A stretch of DNA of 64,000 bases from CAWJJM01 sp963843275 (GTDB taxonomy: Bacteria; Acidobacteriota; Thermoanaerobaculia; Multivoradales; JBCCEF01), in assembly GCA_963843275.1 (NCBI GenBank), contig CAWJJM010000012.1:1736001-1800000 (forward strand), written 5' to 3'. Below are positions 37,758 through 46,053 of the stretch, one piece after another. Numbering within the stretch: position 1 is the stretch's first letter; every line of letters starts with the position of its first letter. Under the pieces are notes generated by a model that was not told the origin of the DNA, searched no databases, and saw nothing but the letters and a program-made list of their open reading frames with translations. Both the position numbers and the translations under genes were made by a program.

Positions 37758-40021
37758 GGCGCGCTCGGCGGATGAGGGGGATGGAGCAGGTCGTAGGCGA
37801 CCCCATTGTACGCGGCGTCCTCGAGGCGGAGCAGCAGCAGCCCGGCGCCGGGCGGGGCGTCGACCAGGAAGGCCTCCCGGCGCCCGTCGAGCAGGCCGTC
37901 GGCGGGCGCCACCGGCTGCCACTCGGCGGCGTCGCGGCTCACCTCGGCGGTGGTCAGCGGCGACAGGGCGTCGGCGACCACCACCCGCAGCCGGCCGGGC
38001 CCGGCCTTCTCCACCGAGACCAGCGCCGGCGCCGTGTGGTCGACCACCACCGGCTCGCTCACCCGCTCGGCGACCAGCGCCTCGCCCGCCGGGTTGTCGG
38101 GACGGTCCGAGGCCTCCAGGCGGAAGCGGTAGATGCCGTCGGGCAGGGCGCGCGCGTCGAAGCTGTAGTGGGACTCGTCGAGGTCGTCCGCCATCGGCAG
38201 CCAGCCGTCACCCTCGGCGGCCCCGCCGCCCGCCGCGGCGGGGCGGAACGACAGCCGGTAGGCCAGGTCGTCGCCGTTGTCGTCCTCGGCGTCCCAGGCC
38301 AGGGTGCGGTAGCCGAGCTTCCACAGCGCCTTGAGCCGCAGGTCACCGCCGGAGGGCGCCGGCTCCAGGGTGCGGAAGATGCCGCCGGGATGGCTGGAGG
38401 CGGGCTCGAAGGTCTGGTCGGTCGGGTTGAAGTTGGCCGGCACCAGGATCTTCCCCGGCTCGAGCACCTGCAGACGGGCGATCCGCGGGCGCAGGTTCTC
38501 CTGGCGGTAGGTGAGCTCGATGCCGTAGAGCAGCGGCGAGGCGCCGTCGGCGGCCGACAGCCGGGCCCGCCACTGCGCGTAGCGACCCGGCGGCACCTCG
38601 CCCAAACCCACCTCGCCCGACTCCGCCGGCCCCGGCCCCGCCGTCCACGGCGTCCACTCCGACCAGGTGCGGTCGGGCTCGGCGCTGATGCCGCTGCGGA
38701 ACGACACCTCCAGGGCCGCGCCGGGCGGGACCTCGCCGCGCCAGCGGAAGGTGCCGAAGCGGGAGATCTCCTCGGCGTCGAGGGCGGCGCTGGTGTAGGT
38801 GCCCCGGTGCTCCGTGCCGCCGGCCACCCGGTAGAGCGCCGCCGCGTTGGTGGTGGCGAAGGCGGGGCCCGGGTCGTCCGGCAGCAGCGCCACCACCTGG
38901 CGCTCGTCGACGTCCTTCTCGAGCACCATCTGGGCGCCGTTCCAACTGTAGAGCTTGCCGTCGAGACCGGTCGCCACCCACAGGCGGCCGCGCTGCCACA
39001 GCAGGTCGAAGACGGTCTCGTCGTCGAGCTTCCAGAGGCTCTCGACCACGCCGGCGGGGCGGATCGCCAGCAGCTCGGAGCGCGGGCCGCTGAACCCGGC
39101 GCGGCGGCTGCCGGTGCCGGGGCTCGGCGCCTCCGCCTCCGGGCCGCCGACCGTCACGGTCACGGTGGCGCCGTCCTCCTCCGCCGCGGAGGGCTTCGCC
39201 TCGCCCTTGCCCGCGGACCCCGCCTTGGACAGGTCGACGAGGCTCGCCTCCGAGGCCACCACCGCCGCGTAGCGGGTGCCGTCCGGCCCTTCGGTCAGCG
39301 CCACCACCTCCGGCTCGTCGGCATCGTAGAGGGTGCGCACCTTCCACGGCGCCGGTCCCGGCGTGAGGAGCTGGACGAGCCCCTCGCCGGCCGTTCCCAC
39401 CATCACCTCGCCGGAGGCGAGCACGGCGAGCGACCGCAGGTGGGTGTCGTCGGAGTCGTAGACCACCTCGCCCTGCCCCTTCCCGCTCACCCGGTAGAGC
39501 CGGCCCTGGGTGCCGGTGGCGACCAGCAGCGACCCGTCGGCGGCGCGCGCCAGCGCCCAGATGTAGGTCTCGCCGGGATCGAACCACTCCTCCGCCTCCC
39601 CCTGCTTCGGGATGCGGTAGACCTTGCCGTCCGGGGAGGAGCCGGCGAAGACGGTGCCGTCGCGGTCGACCCACACCGCGAAGACCTCCGGCTCGTCGGC
39701 GGCGAAGAGCTCCTCGACCTTCCCCGCGCGGCCGACGTGCAGCACGCGCCCGGCGTTGCCGGTGCCCACCACCCAGCCGTGCGGGCCGGAGGCCGCCGAC
39801 AGCAGGAAGGGCTCGTCGATGGCGGTGAGCCGCTCCACCCGGTCGGCCAGGCGCAGCCGGCCCAGCGGATCGACGCTGATCCCCTCGAGGTCGCCGGCCA
39901 GGAAGGCCGACTGGGTGTCGGTCTGGAAGATGCGCACCTCGGTGGCGGCGGCCGGCACGGCGAGCGCCGCCGCGGCCGCGACGGCCGCCAGCAGCGGGAT
40001 CCTGTGGGGTCGGCGTGACAT
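37754..40021 (-). CDS. Exported beta-propeller repeat protein
   Basis: Secreted or periplasmic protein of 755 residues, not a named family. A signal peptide (cleavage near AAATE, about residue 27) is followed by a seven-blade-like propeller (about 28-400). Its repeated strands are of the form VWVDRDGTVFAGSSPDGKVY and ALARAADGSLLVATGTQGRL. The C-terminal half (about 420-755) is beta-rich, with fibronectin or Ig-like stretches such as YRFRLEASDRPDN. A low-complexity Glu/Pro linker interrupts one blade near residue 270-300. The ATG at 40021 is about 65 bases downstream of a TATGAT box. It is co-transcribed with coaD through an ATGA overlap, although no functional link is obvious. Confidence 0.82.
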   Translation of the reverse strand: MSRRPHRIPLLAAVAAAAALAVPAAATEVRIFQTDTQSAFLAGDLEGISVDPLGRLRLADRVERLTAIDEPFLLSAASGPHGWVVGTGNAGRVLHVGRAGKVEELFAADEPEVFAVWVDRDGTVFAGSSPDGKVYRIPKQGEAEEWFDPGETYIWALARAADGSLLVATGTQGRLYRVSGKGQGEVVYDSDDTHLRSLAVLASGEVMVGTAGEGLVQLLTPGPAPWKVRTLYDADEPEVVALTEGPDGTRYAAVVASEASLVDLSKAGSAGKGEAKPSAAEEDGATVTVTVGGPEAEAPSPGTGSRRAGFSGPRSELLAIRPAGVVESLWKLDDETVFDLLWQRGRLWVATGLDGKLYSWNGAQMVLEKDVDERQVVALLPDDPGPAFATTNAAALYRVAGGTEHRGTYTSAALDAEEISRFGTFRWRGEVPPGAALEVSFRSGISAEPDRTWSEWTPWTAGPGPAESGEVGLGEVPPGRYAQWRARLSAADGASPLLYGIELTYRQENLRPRIARLQVLEPGKILVPANFNPTDQTFEPASSHPGGIFRTLEPAPSGGDLRLKALWKLGYRTLAWDAEDDNGDDLAYRLSFRPAAAGGGAAEGDGWLPMADDLDESHYSFDARALPDGIYRFRLEASDRPDNPAGEALVAERVSEPVVVDHTAPALVSVEKAGPGRLRVVVADALSPLTTAEVSRDAAEWQPVAPADGLLDGRREAFLVDAPPGAGLLLLRLEDAAYNGVAYDLLHPPHPPSAP

Positions 40022-40231
40022 TCTGCCCTCGGGTCGTCGGCGGGTCCGGGCACGGGACGCGAGCCTCCCGGAGCCCCGGGTCGGCCGATCATAGCCCGGG
40101 AGCGGGGCGCCCCGGCCCGGCGGCCGTCCCGGCCGGGCACCCTGGCGCGCCCGTGGCGCCGGTTCGGGCTCGGCTATGCTGAGCCGGGCGGGCGCCCGGC
40201 GGAGTCCCCGCGGCGCGCCGCCGACCGTGCC

Positions 40232-41290
40232 ATGGCGACGATCCGCGTCGACCTCGACCTCGCCCTCCCCCCGGGGGAGGCGTTCGACCTGCTGGTCGAG
40301 GAGCTCGGCCTGGCGGCGGAGCGGCGCGGCCTCGACTGGCGTCCGGGCGCGGCCGGTGCCCTCGTCGACGGAGGGGTGGCGGTGGGCGAGGTGATCGCCT
40401 GGGAGCCCGGCAGCCGCCTGACACTGCGCTGGCACCCCGCCGACTGGGCGCCCGACGTCCGCGGCGAGGTGGAGCTGCGCCTCGAGCCGGCGGAGGCCGG
40501 GAGCCGCGCCGTCCTCGAGCACCGCGGCTGGGGCGGGCCCTTCGGCGCACCCGGCGACCTGCTCGGCTGGTTCACGGACCAGGTGGTGACGCCGCTGCTG
40601 GCCGCCACCGCCCCGCGGGCGCTGGGCGACTGGCTGACCGACCGCGGCGCGCGGCGGCCGTCCGGCGCCGTCTCCCGCGAGGTCTACCGCGACCCGCTCT
40701 ACCACCGGCCCGGCTTCCGCTTCCTCCTCGCGGAGCTGGCGCCGACCGCGCAGGACCGCCTGCTCGACGTGGGCTGCGGCGGCGGAGCCTTCCTCCAGGA
40801 CGCCCTGGCCACGGGCTGCACGGCGGCGGCGGTCGACCACAGCCCGGACATGGTGCGGCTGGCCCGGCGGCAGAACCGCGACGCGGTGGCGGCGGGGCGG
40901 CTCGAGGTCCACCTGGCCGACGCCGCCGCTCTCCCGTTCGCCGACGCCGCCTTCACCTGCGCCGCGCTGCACGGCGTGCTCGGTTTCCTCCCCGACCCGG
41001 TGGCCGCCCTGGCGGAGATCCGCCGCGTCCTCGCCGCCGGCGGCCGCGCCGTCCTCGCCGGCACCGACCCCGAGCTCCGCGACACCCCCGCCGCCCCCGA
41101 GCCGATGGCCTCCCGCCTCCGCTTCTACGACGACGAGGACCTCGCCGAGCTGGCCCGCGCGGCCGGCTACACCGACTTCCGCGTCCTCCACGCCGATCTC
41201 GGCGACCACGCCCGCGCGGTGGGGATCCCGGCGGAGCACCTCGGGCTGTTCGCGGGCACGCCGGCGCGCTTCCTGGTGTTGCGGCGGTAG
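40232..41290 (+). CDS. SRPBCC-SAM methyltransferase fusion
   Basis: Two-domain cytosolic protein of 352 residues. Residues about 1-135 form a SRPBCC/AHSA1-like ligand-binding domain (RVDLDLALPPGEAFDLLVEE, LRWHPADW, VLEHRGWG). Residues about 150-352 form a class I SAM methyltransferase with motif I LLDVGCGGGAF (177-187), AVDHSPDMV, and LHGVLGFLPDP. Methyltransferases acting on small molecules sometimes pair with START-like domains, so the first domain may hold the acceptor; this is inference. Divergent from the propeller-coaD operon, with a TATGCT box about 52 bases upstream. Acceptor substrate unknown. Confidence 0.82.
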   Translation: MATIRVDLDLALPPGEAFDLLVEELGLAAERRGLDWRPGAAGALVDGGVAVGEVIAWEPGSRLTLRWHPADWAPDVRGEVELRLEPAEAGSRAVLEHRGWGGPFGAPGDLLGWFTDQVVTPLLAATAPRALGDWLTDRGARRPSGAVSREVYRDPLYHRPGFRFLLAELAPTAQDRLLDVGCGGGAFLQDALATGCTAAAVDHSPDMVRLARRQNRDAVAAGRLEVHLADAAALPFADAAFTCAALHGVLGFLPDPVAALAEIRRVLAAGGRAVLAGTDPELRDTPAAPEPMASRLRFYDDEDLAELARAAGYTDFRVLHADLGDHARAVGIPAEHLGLFAGTPARFLVLRR

Positions 41291-41326
41291 GTCGATCCAC
41301 CGGCGGCGGCGCTCGGGGAGGCCGGA

Positions 41327-41342
41327 CGGGAGGGCCCTCCCG
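41327..41342. terminator. GC-rich palindrome between convergent genes
   Basis: A 16-base perfect palindrome (CGGGAGGGCCCTCCCG) between the stops of the methyltransferase fusion and the S55 peptidase genes. Possible bidirectional terminator; no T tract. Confidence 0.4.
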
Positions 41343-41396
41343 GCGGCGCCCCGGGCGGGCAGCTCCGGCCCCCGGCGAGGCGCCTGCCGACGGCCC

Positions 41397-43394
41397 TCAG
41401 CTTCCGGGCGCCGCCGGCGCCGCGGGCTCCCGGGCGCCGGAGTCACCGTCCTCGCCGGCGCCGTCGCCCGCGGCCGGACGGGCCGGGGCGGGCTCGGCGG
41501 CGGCGCCGGGGGAGGTGCCGTCGGCCCCGGGCGAGGCGCCGTCGGCCCCCGCGTCGGCGTGCAGCGGCTCGCGGCGGTCCACCTCGAGGTCGATCCGCAC
41601 CAGGCCGTCGACGGGGACGTCCATCCCCTCGGCCTGCTGCTGCACCACCGCCAGGCGCAGCGGCGTGGCGCTGCCCGAGGGCGCCGCCGACCAGATGCTG
41701 CGCACCGAGCCCGGCAGGTTCGGCATCACCTCGCCGGCCACCGACAGGCCCGGCCCCGCCGCCAGTCCCATCACCACCAGGTCACGGCGCGAGTGCAACG
41801 AGCGCAGCAGGTCGAGGGCCTGGCGGAACGTCACCGGCGAGGTCTTCTCCACCAGCAGGCGGGCGGCGTCGACGCTGGAGCCGTCGCCCACGAACAGGTA
41901 GTAGGAGCCGCGCGGTGCATCCTGGGGCACCTGCACCTCGACCCGGCGCCGGAAGCCGTCGCCGCGCCAGGCGGTGAGGTCGAGGTTCAGCGCCACCCGC
42001 TCCCCCGGGCGCACCACGGTGCGGTCGGCGTGGGCGCCGACCAGCGTGGCGGTGCGCGGCCGCACGGTCTGGCCGAGCTCGACCTCGATCCCGTCGACGG
42101 CGACGTCGGCGAGGTCGTTGCGCATCAGGTAGCCGGCCACCGCCGTCAGGTAGTTGGCCGCGTCCGACGCGGCGCCCTCGCCGTCGAAGCTCTGCACCAC
42201 GTCCAGCCCCCCCCGCTCGCCGAGCGCGAAGCTGGCCGTCAGGTCGAGACCCTGCCGGCCGCCCGCGAAGCTGGCCGCGTCGAGCCCCCCGAGCGTGGCG
42301 ATGCCGAGCAGCGCGGGGGTGATCTCGGGCACCTGGGCGAGACGCATGTGGTACTCGCGCGGCTGCGCCCCGCCGATCCGGACGACCAGCGGGATGGTGG
42401 CCGCCGTCTCCCCCATGCGGCCGACGATCCCCGCCCGGCGGTCCTGGTCGAACGCCCCGACCACGGGGCCCAGGTTGGAGATCTTGAAGGAGCTGTACTC
42501 GCTGGCCAGGACGGTGACCACCTGGGCCGACGCCATCGGGATGGCCACCGGACCCAGCCCCAGGAAGGGGTGGCCGAAGGCGTAGACGCGGTCGCCGATC
42601 CGGTCGGTGACGGTGCCGGTCGCGGCGAGGCGCAGGTCGCCGTCGACGAGCACCGCGGCGACGGCGGCGCCGGGCTCGAGGGGCTGCGCGGCGGGCGTCG
42701 CGGCGCCGGCCGCGGCGGCACGCGGTACCTCCCCGAGCGGTGCCACCGTCCCCAGAGCGCGGCCGAGCAGCGAGCGGCTGCTCTCGCCGAAGCCGGCGGC
42801 GGACCACTCGAGGCCGCTGCGCGCCCCCGCGTCGAGCTGCGGCGTCCAGCGCGCCAGGCGGCGCTCCAGCAGGTCGTCGGGGACGTGCCCGGCGACGAGG
42901 TCGGACAGCGAGACCGGCGGACCGCCGCCGGCCGCCGGCCGCGCCCCGTCGAGGCCCGAGGCGCCACCCTCGAGCGCATGCATGTCCGCGATCGGCGTCA
43001 CCCCGGCGATCGCCTCGCGGGAGAACGGCCAGGCGAAGGCGACGGCACCGGCCAACCGGCCGTCGAAGTACACCGGGCTGCCGCTCATCCCGGCGGCCAC
43101 GCCGCTGTCCTCCAGCCCGTGGCCGGTGAGGCGCGCCAGGATGTAGCTGGTGCCCGGAGCGGCGTTGTGGATCACCCCCACCACCTCGGCGTCGAAGCGC
43201 TCCGGGTGGTCGCCGGCGAACACGGTGACGCCGTAGCCGCGCAGCCCCTGGTGGATCTCGTCGAGGCCGATGGTGGGCGCGGCCGGCGCCACCTCGGCGG
43301 CCGGCGCGGGCGCCGCCGCCGCGGCGGGAAGGGCCCGGCACAGGGCCAGCAGGACGAGGAGGATCAACGGTCCGCGGGGTCGGTTGGGGGTCAT
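41397..43394 (-). CDS. SpoIVB-like peptidase S55 domain protein, exported
   Basis: Predicted exported serine peptidase of 665 residues. A signal peptide (about 1-27) precedes a SpoIVB/S55 domain. The nucleophile motif GMSGSPVYFDGRLAGAV is seen with S104 in GMSGSP, and the upstream region carries GLRGYGVTVF. No PDZ domain is evident. A second stretch resembles the repeat seen in SpoIVB-like proteins (YAFGHPFLGLGPVAIPMASA), and the C-terminal 80 residues are Ala/Pro/Glu-rich and disordered. Spore-forming Firmicutes use SpoIVB in sigma-K signalling; here no sporulation genes occur, so the target is unknown. The ATG at 43394 starts the signal peptide. Confidence 0.82.
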   Translation of the reverse strand: MTPNRPRGPLILLVLLALCRALPAAAAAPAPAAEVAPAAPTIGLDEIHQGLRGYGVTVFAGDHPERFDAEVVGVIHNAAPGTSYILARLTGHGLEDSGVAAGMSGSPVYFDGRLAGAVAFAWPFSREAIAGVTPIADMHALEGGASGLDGARPAAGGGPPVSLSDLVAGHVPDDLLERRLARWTPQLDAGARSGLEWSAAGFGESSRSLLGRALGTVAPLGEVPRAAAAGAATPAAQPLEPGAAVAAVLVDGDLRLAATGTVTDRIGDRVYAFGHPFLGLGPVAIPMASAQVVTVLASEYSSFKISNLGPVVGAFDQDRRAGIVGRMGETAATIPLVVRIGGAQPREYHMRLAQVPEITPALLGIATLGGLDAASFAGGRQGLDLTASFALGERGGLDVVQSFDGEGAASDAANYLTAVAGYLMRNDLADVAVDGIEVELGQTVRPRTATLVGAHADRTVVRPGERVALNLDLTAWRGDGFRRRVEVQVPQDAPRGSYYLFVGDGSSVDAARLLVEKTSPVTFRQALDLLRSLHSRRDLVVMGLAAGPGLSVAGEVMPNLPGSVRSIWSAAPSGSATPLRLAVVQQQAEGMDVPVDGLVRIDLEVDRREPLHADAGADGASPGADGTSPGAAAEPAPARPAAGDGAGEDGDSGAREPAAPAAPGS

Positions 43395-43474
43395 CGGCTC
43401 GCTCTCGGGAAGGCTGGGGTCCGGGCTCACGGCCTTCAACCGCGCGCGCGGGACCAAGCTTCCCGCCGCGGTGC

Positions 43475-44104
43475 TCAGGCCGGCGCCGGCCCCAGGCACC
43501 GCGCCAGCCGGTGCGCGTCGCAGCGCCCCGGGCGCAACAGCCGATAGCCGTCGGCGGTCGGGACGACGAGGGTCGAGGGGAGGCCCCCGGGGAGGCGGCC
43601 GCCGTCGACCACCACCGCATCGGTGCCGGCCAGCAGCCGGGCGACCGCTCCGGGGTCGAGCAGCGGCGCCGCGCCGCTGGGGTTGGCGCTGGTCGCCGTC
43701 AGCGGGCCCAGGCGGCCGAGCAGGCGGCGCAGCGGCGCGTGGTCCGGCACCCGCACCGCCAGGTCGCCGCCCCCCGCGGCGGCGGGCACCGCCGGGCCGG
43801 CGGGGTCGAGGGGGAGGACCGCGGTCAGCGCCGCCGGCCAGCAGCGGGCCAGCCGCCCGACGGCGGCGGAGCCCGGGTCGATGCCGAGCAGGGCGAGCTG
43901 TTCCACCCCGGCCACCACCACCGGCAGCGGCTTGCCGGCCTCGCGGCCCTTGAGGCGGTAGATCGCCGCCACGCCGGCCGCGTCCCGCGGGTCCACGGCC
44001 AGCCCGTAGCTCGACTCGGTGGGGATCACCAGCACGGCGCCGCGGGCGAGCGCCGCCGCCAGCTCCGCCGGGTCGTCGCCCGGCCGCCAGCGGCGGACGC
44101 TCAC
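43475..44104 (-). CDS. tsaC: Threonylcarbamoyl-AMP synthase (TsaC/YrdC/Sua5 family)
   Basis: Makes threonylcarbamoyl-AMP from Thr, bicarbonate and ATP for t6A37 modification of ANN-decoding tRNAs. The 209 residues show PTESSYGLAVDP, RLKGREAGKPLPVVV (substrate-binding Lys/Arg), and TSANPSG, characteristic of the YrdC domain. It lacks the Sua5 C-terminal domain. The GTG start overlaps the recN stop (GTGA, 44101-44104), implying coupling. Confidence 0.93.
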   Translation of the reverse strand: MSVRRWRPGDDPAELAAALARGAVLVIPTESSYGLAVDPRDAAGVAAIYRLKGREAGKPLPVVVAGVEQLALLGIDPGSAAVGRLARCWPAALTAVLPLDPAGPAVPAAAGGGDLAVRVPDHAPLRRLLGRLGPLTATSANPSGAAPLLDPGAVARLLAGTDAVVVDGGRLPGGLPSTLVVPTADGYRLLRPGRCDAHRLARCLGPAPA

Positions 44105-45891
44105 GGCGCGGCGACGGCGCCGCGCGCCGTCCGTCGGGCTTCGTCGGCGCTGGCCAGCAGCTCGCGGGCGTGCGACAGCGACAGGTCGGTGGTGCGGGCG
44201 CCGGCGAGCATCCGGGCGACCTCCTCGGTGCGGGAGTCCGCGTCGAGCGCGTCGACCCGGGTGAAGGTGCGCTCGCCGCGCACCTCCTTGGCGACCTTCA
44301 GGTGGTGGTCGCCGAAGGAGGCGACCTGCGGCAGGTGGGTGACGACGAGGATCTGCGCCCCGGTGGCCAGGCGCTGGAGCTTGCCGCCCAGGGCCGCCGC
44401 CTGGGCGCCGCCGATGCCGACGTCGACCTCGTCGAAGACCAGGGTGGGGCGGGCGTCGCCCGGATCGGCGGCACGCCGCCCCCGCGCCGCGAGCTGCAGC
44501 GCCAGGTAGACGCGGGACAGCTCACCGCCCGAGGCGATCAGCGACAGCGGGCGCGGCTCCTCGCCGGGGTTCGGCGCGAACAGCAGCACCACCTGGTCGA
44601 GACCGTGGGCGGCGACCTCCACCGTCACCTCGCCGCCGGCGCCGTCCGGCAGCCGCAGCGGCCCGTCGTCGCGCTGCCGGCGCTCCAACCGGACCGACAG
44701 CTCCGCCTTGCCGAGGCCGAGGTCGGCGAGCTCGCGTTGGATGGCGGCGACGAAGCGCTCGCCCCAGCGGGCGCGGGCGGCGGACAGCTCGAGCGCCGCG
44801 TCGCGGTAGGCGGCGAGCGCCACCTCCACCTGCGCCTCGAGCTCCTCGCGCCCTGCGGCGTCGCCCTCCATCTCGGCGAGCTCCTCGTCGACCCGCGCGG
44901 CGCGCTCGAGCAGCGCCGCGGAAGCGGCGAGGCCGTACTTGCGGAACAGGCGCTCGAGGGCGGCCAGGCGCTCCTCCACCCGGTCGAGTCGCGCCGGGTC
45001 GGCCTCGAGCCCGTCGAGGCGCCGGCGCAGGTCGCGCGCCAGCTCCTCGACGCGCGCCCCCAGGTCGGCGAGCTCGTCGACCCCCGCCGCCGCCCGCGGC
45101 TCCCATTCCGCCACCCCCTCGAGCAGCGAGCGGCCGCGGCTCAACCGGTCGATGGCGGCGCCGTCGTCCTCGTAGAGGGTCTCCCAGGCGCCGCCCAGGG
45201 CCTGCGCGATCGCCTCGGCGTGGCGCAGCACGTCGCGCTCGGCGCGCAGCTCCTCCTCTTCCCCCGCGACGAGGTTCGCCGCGGCGAGCTCGGCGGCCTG
45301 GTGGCGCAGCAGCTCGAGCCGCTCGCGGCGGGCGCGCTCGTCCCCGGCGAGGCGCTCGAGCCGCGCCGCCAGCCCCGCCCACTGCCGGTACGCGGCCGCC
45401 ACCCGGGCGCCGAGCTCCGCGGCCTCGTCGCCGCCCGACTCGTCGAGCCACACCCGCTGCAGCTCCGGGTCGACCAGGCCGAGCTCCTCGCGCTGCCCGT
45501 GGATGCGCAGCAGGTGGGGCGCCAGGTCGGCGAGCAGGCGCAGGGTGGTCGGCTGGTCGTTGACGAAGACCCGGTTGCGGCCTTCGCGGCTGATCTCGCG
45601 CCGCACCAGCACGTCGTCGGCCTCCGGCTCGACGCCGGCGTCGCGCAGCACCTGCCGCCAACCCGCGCCGGCGGGGCGGAAGACCCCGGTCACGGTCAGG
45701 GTGTCGGCGCCGGTGCGGATCAGCTCGCTGTCGGCCCGGGCGCCGGCCAGCAGGGTCAGCGAGTCGACCACGATCGATTTGCCGGCCCCGGTCTCACCGG
45801 TGAGCACGTTGAGGCCCTCGGCGAGCTCGACCGACGCCTCGGCGAGCAGCGCCAGGTTGCGGACGTGCAGCTCCTGGAGCATCGCGCTCAT
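44101..45891 (-). CDS. recN: DNA repair protein RecN
   Basis: SMC-like ATPase that helps process double-strand breaks and hold ends together. The 596 residues contain Walker A GETGAGKS (32-39), two coiled-coil arms rich in Leu/Glu/Arg (about 160-370), the signature ASGGELSRV, and Walker B LVFDEVDVGIGG. Length and architecture are typical. The ATG at 45891 is followed by another ATG three codons later. No LexA-type box is recognised in the 160-base divergent region shared with the S9 peptidase gene. Confidence 0.96.
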   Translation of the reverse strand: MSAMLQELHVRNLALLAEASVELAEGLNVLTGETGAGKSIVVDSLTLLAGARADSELIRTGADTLTVTGVFRPAGAGWRQVLRDAGVEPEADDVLVRREISREGRNRVFVNDQPTTLRLLADLAPHLLRIHGQREELGLVDPELQRVWLDESGGDEAAELGARVAAAYRQWAGLAARLERLAGDERARRERLELLRHQAAELAAANLVAGEEEELRAERDVLRHAEAIAQALGGAWETLYEDDGAAIDRLSRGRSLLEGVAEWEPRAAAGVDELADLGARVEELARDLRRRLDGLEADPARLDRVEERLAALERLFRKYGLAASAALLERAARVDEELAEMEGDAAGREELEAQVEVALAAYRDAALELSAARARWGERFVAAIQRELADLGLGKAELSVRLERRQRDDGPLRLPDGAGGEVTVEVAAHGLDQVVLLFAPNPGEEPRPLSLIASGGELSRVYLALQLAARGRRAADPGDARPTLVFDEVDVGIGGAQAAALGGKLQRLATGAQILVVTHLPQVASFGDHHLKVAKEVRGERTFTRVDALDADSRTEEVARMLAGARTTDLSLSHARELLASADEARRTARGAVAAP

Positions 45892-46053
45892 ACTAACCGT
45901 GGTGCGGCGCGGCGGGCGCCACGCCCGCCCACGAGGGCGAACGGAAACGGCCGCCGTATCCGCTAGACTCGGCGGGCCGTCGCAGTCCCCTCGAACCTCG
46001 AACAGGACGCTCGCGGCCGCCTCCCGGCGGCCCGTCGAGCCGCGGAGAACGAC

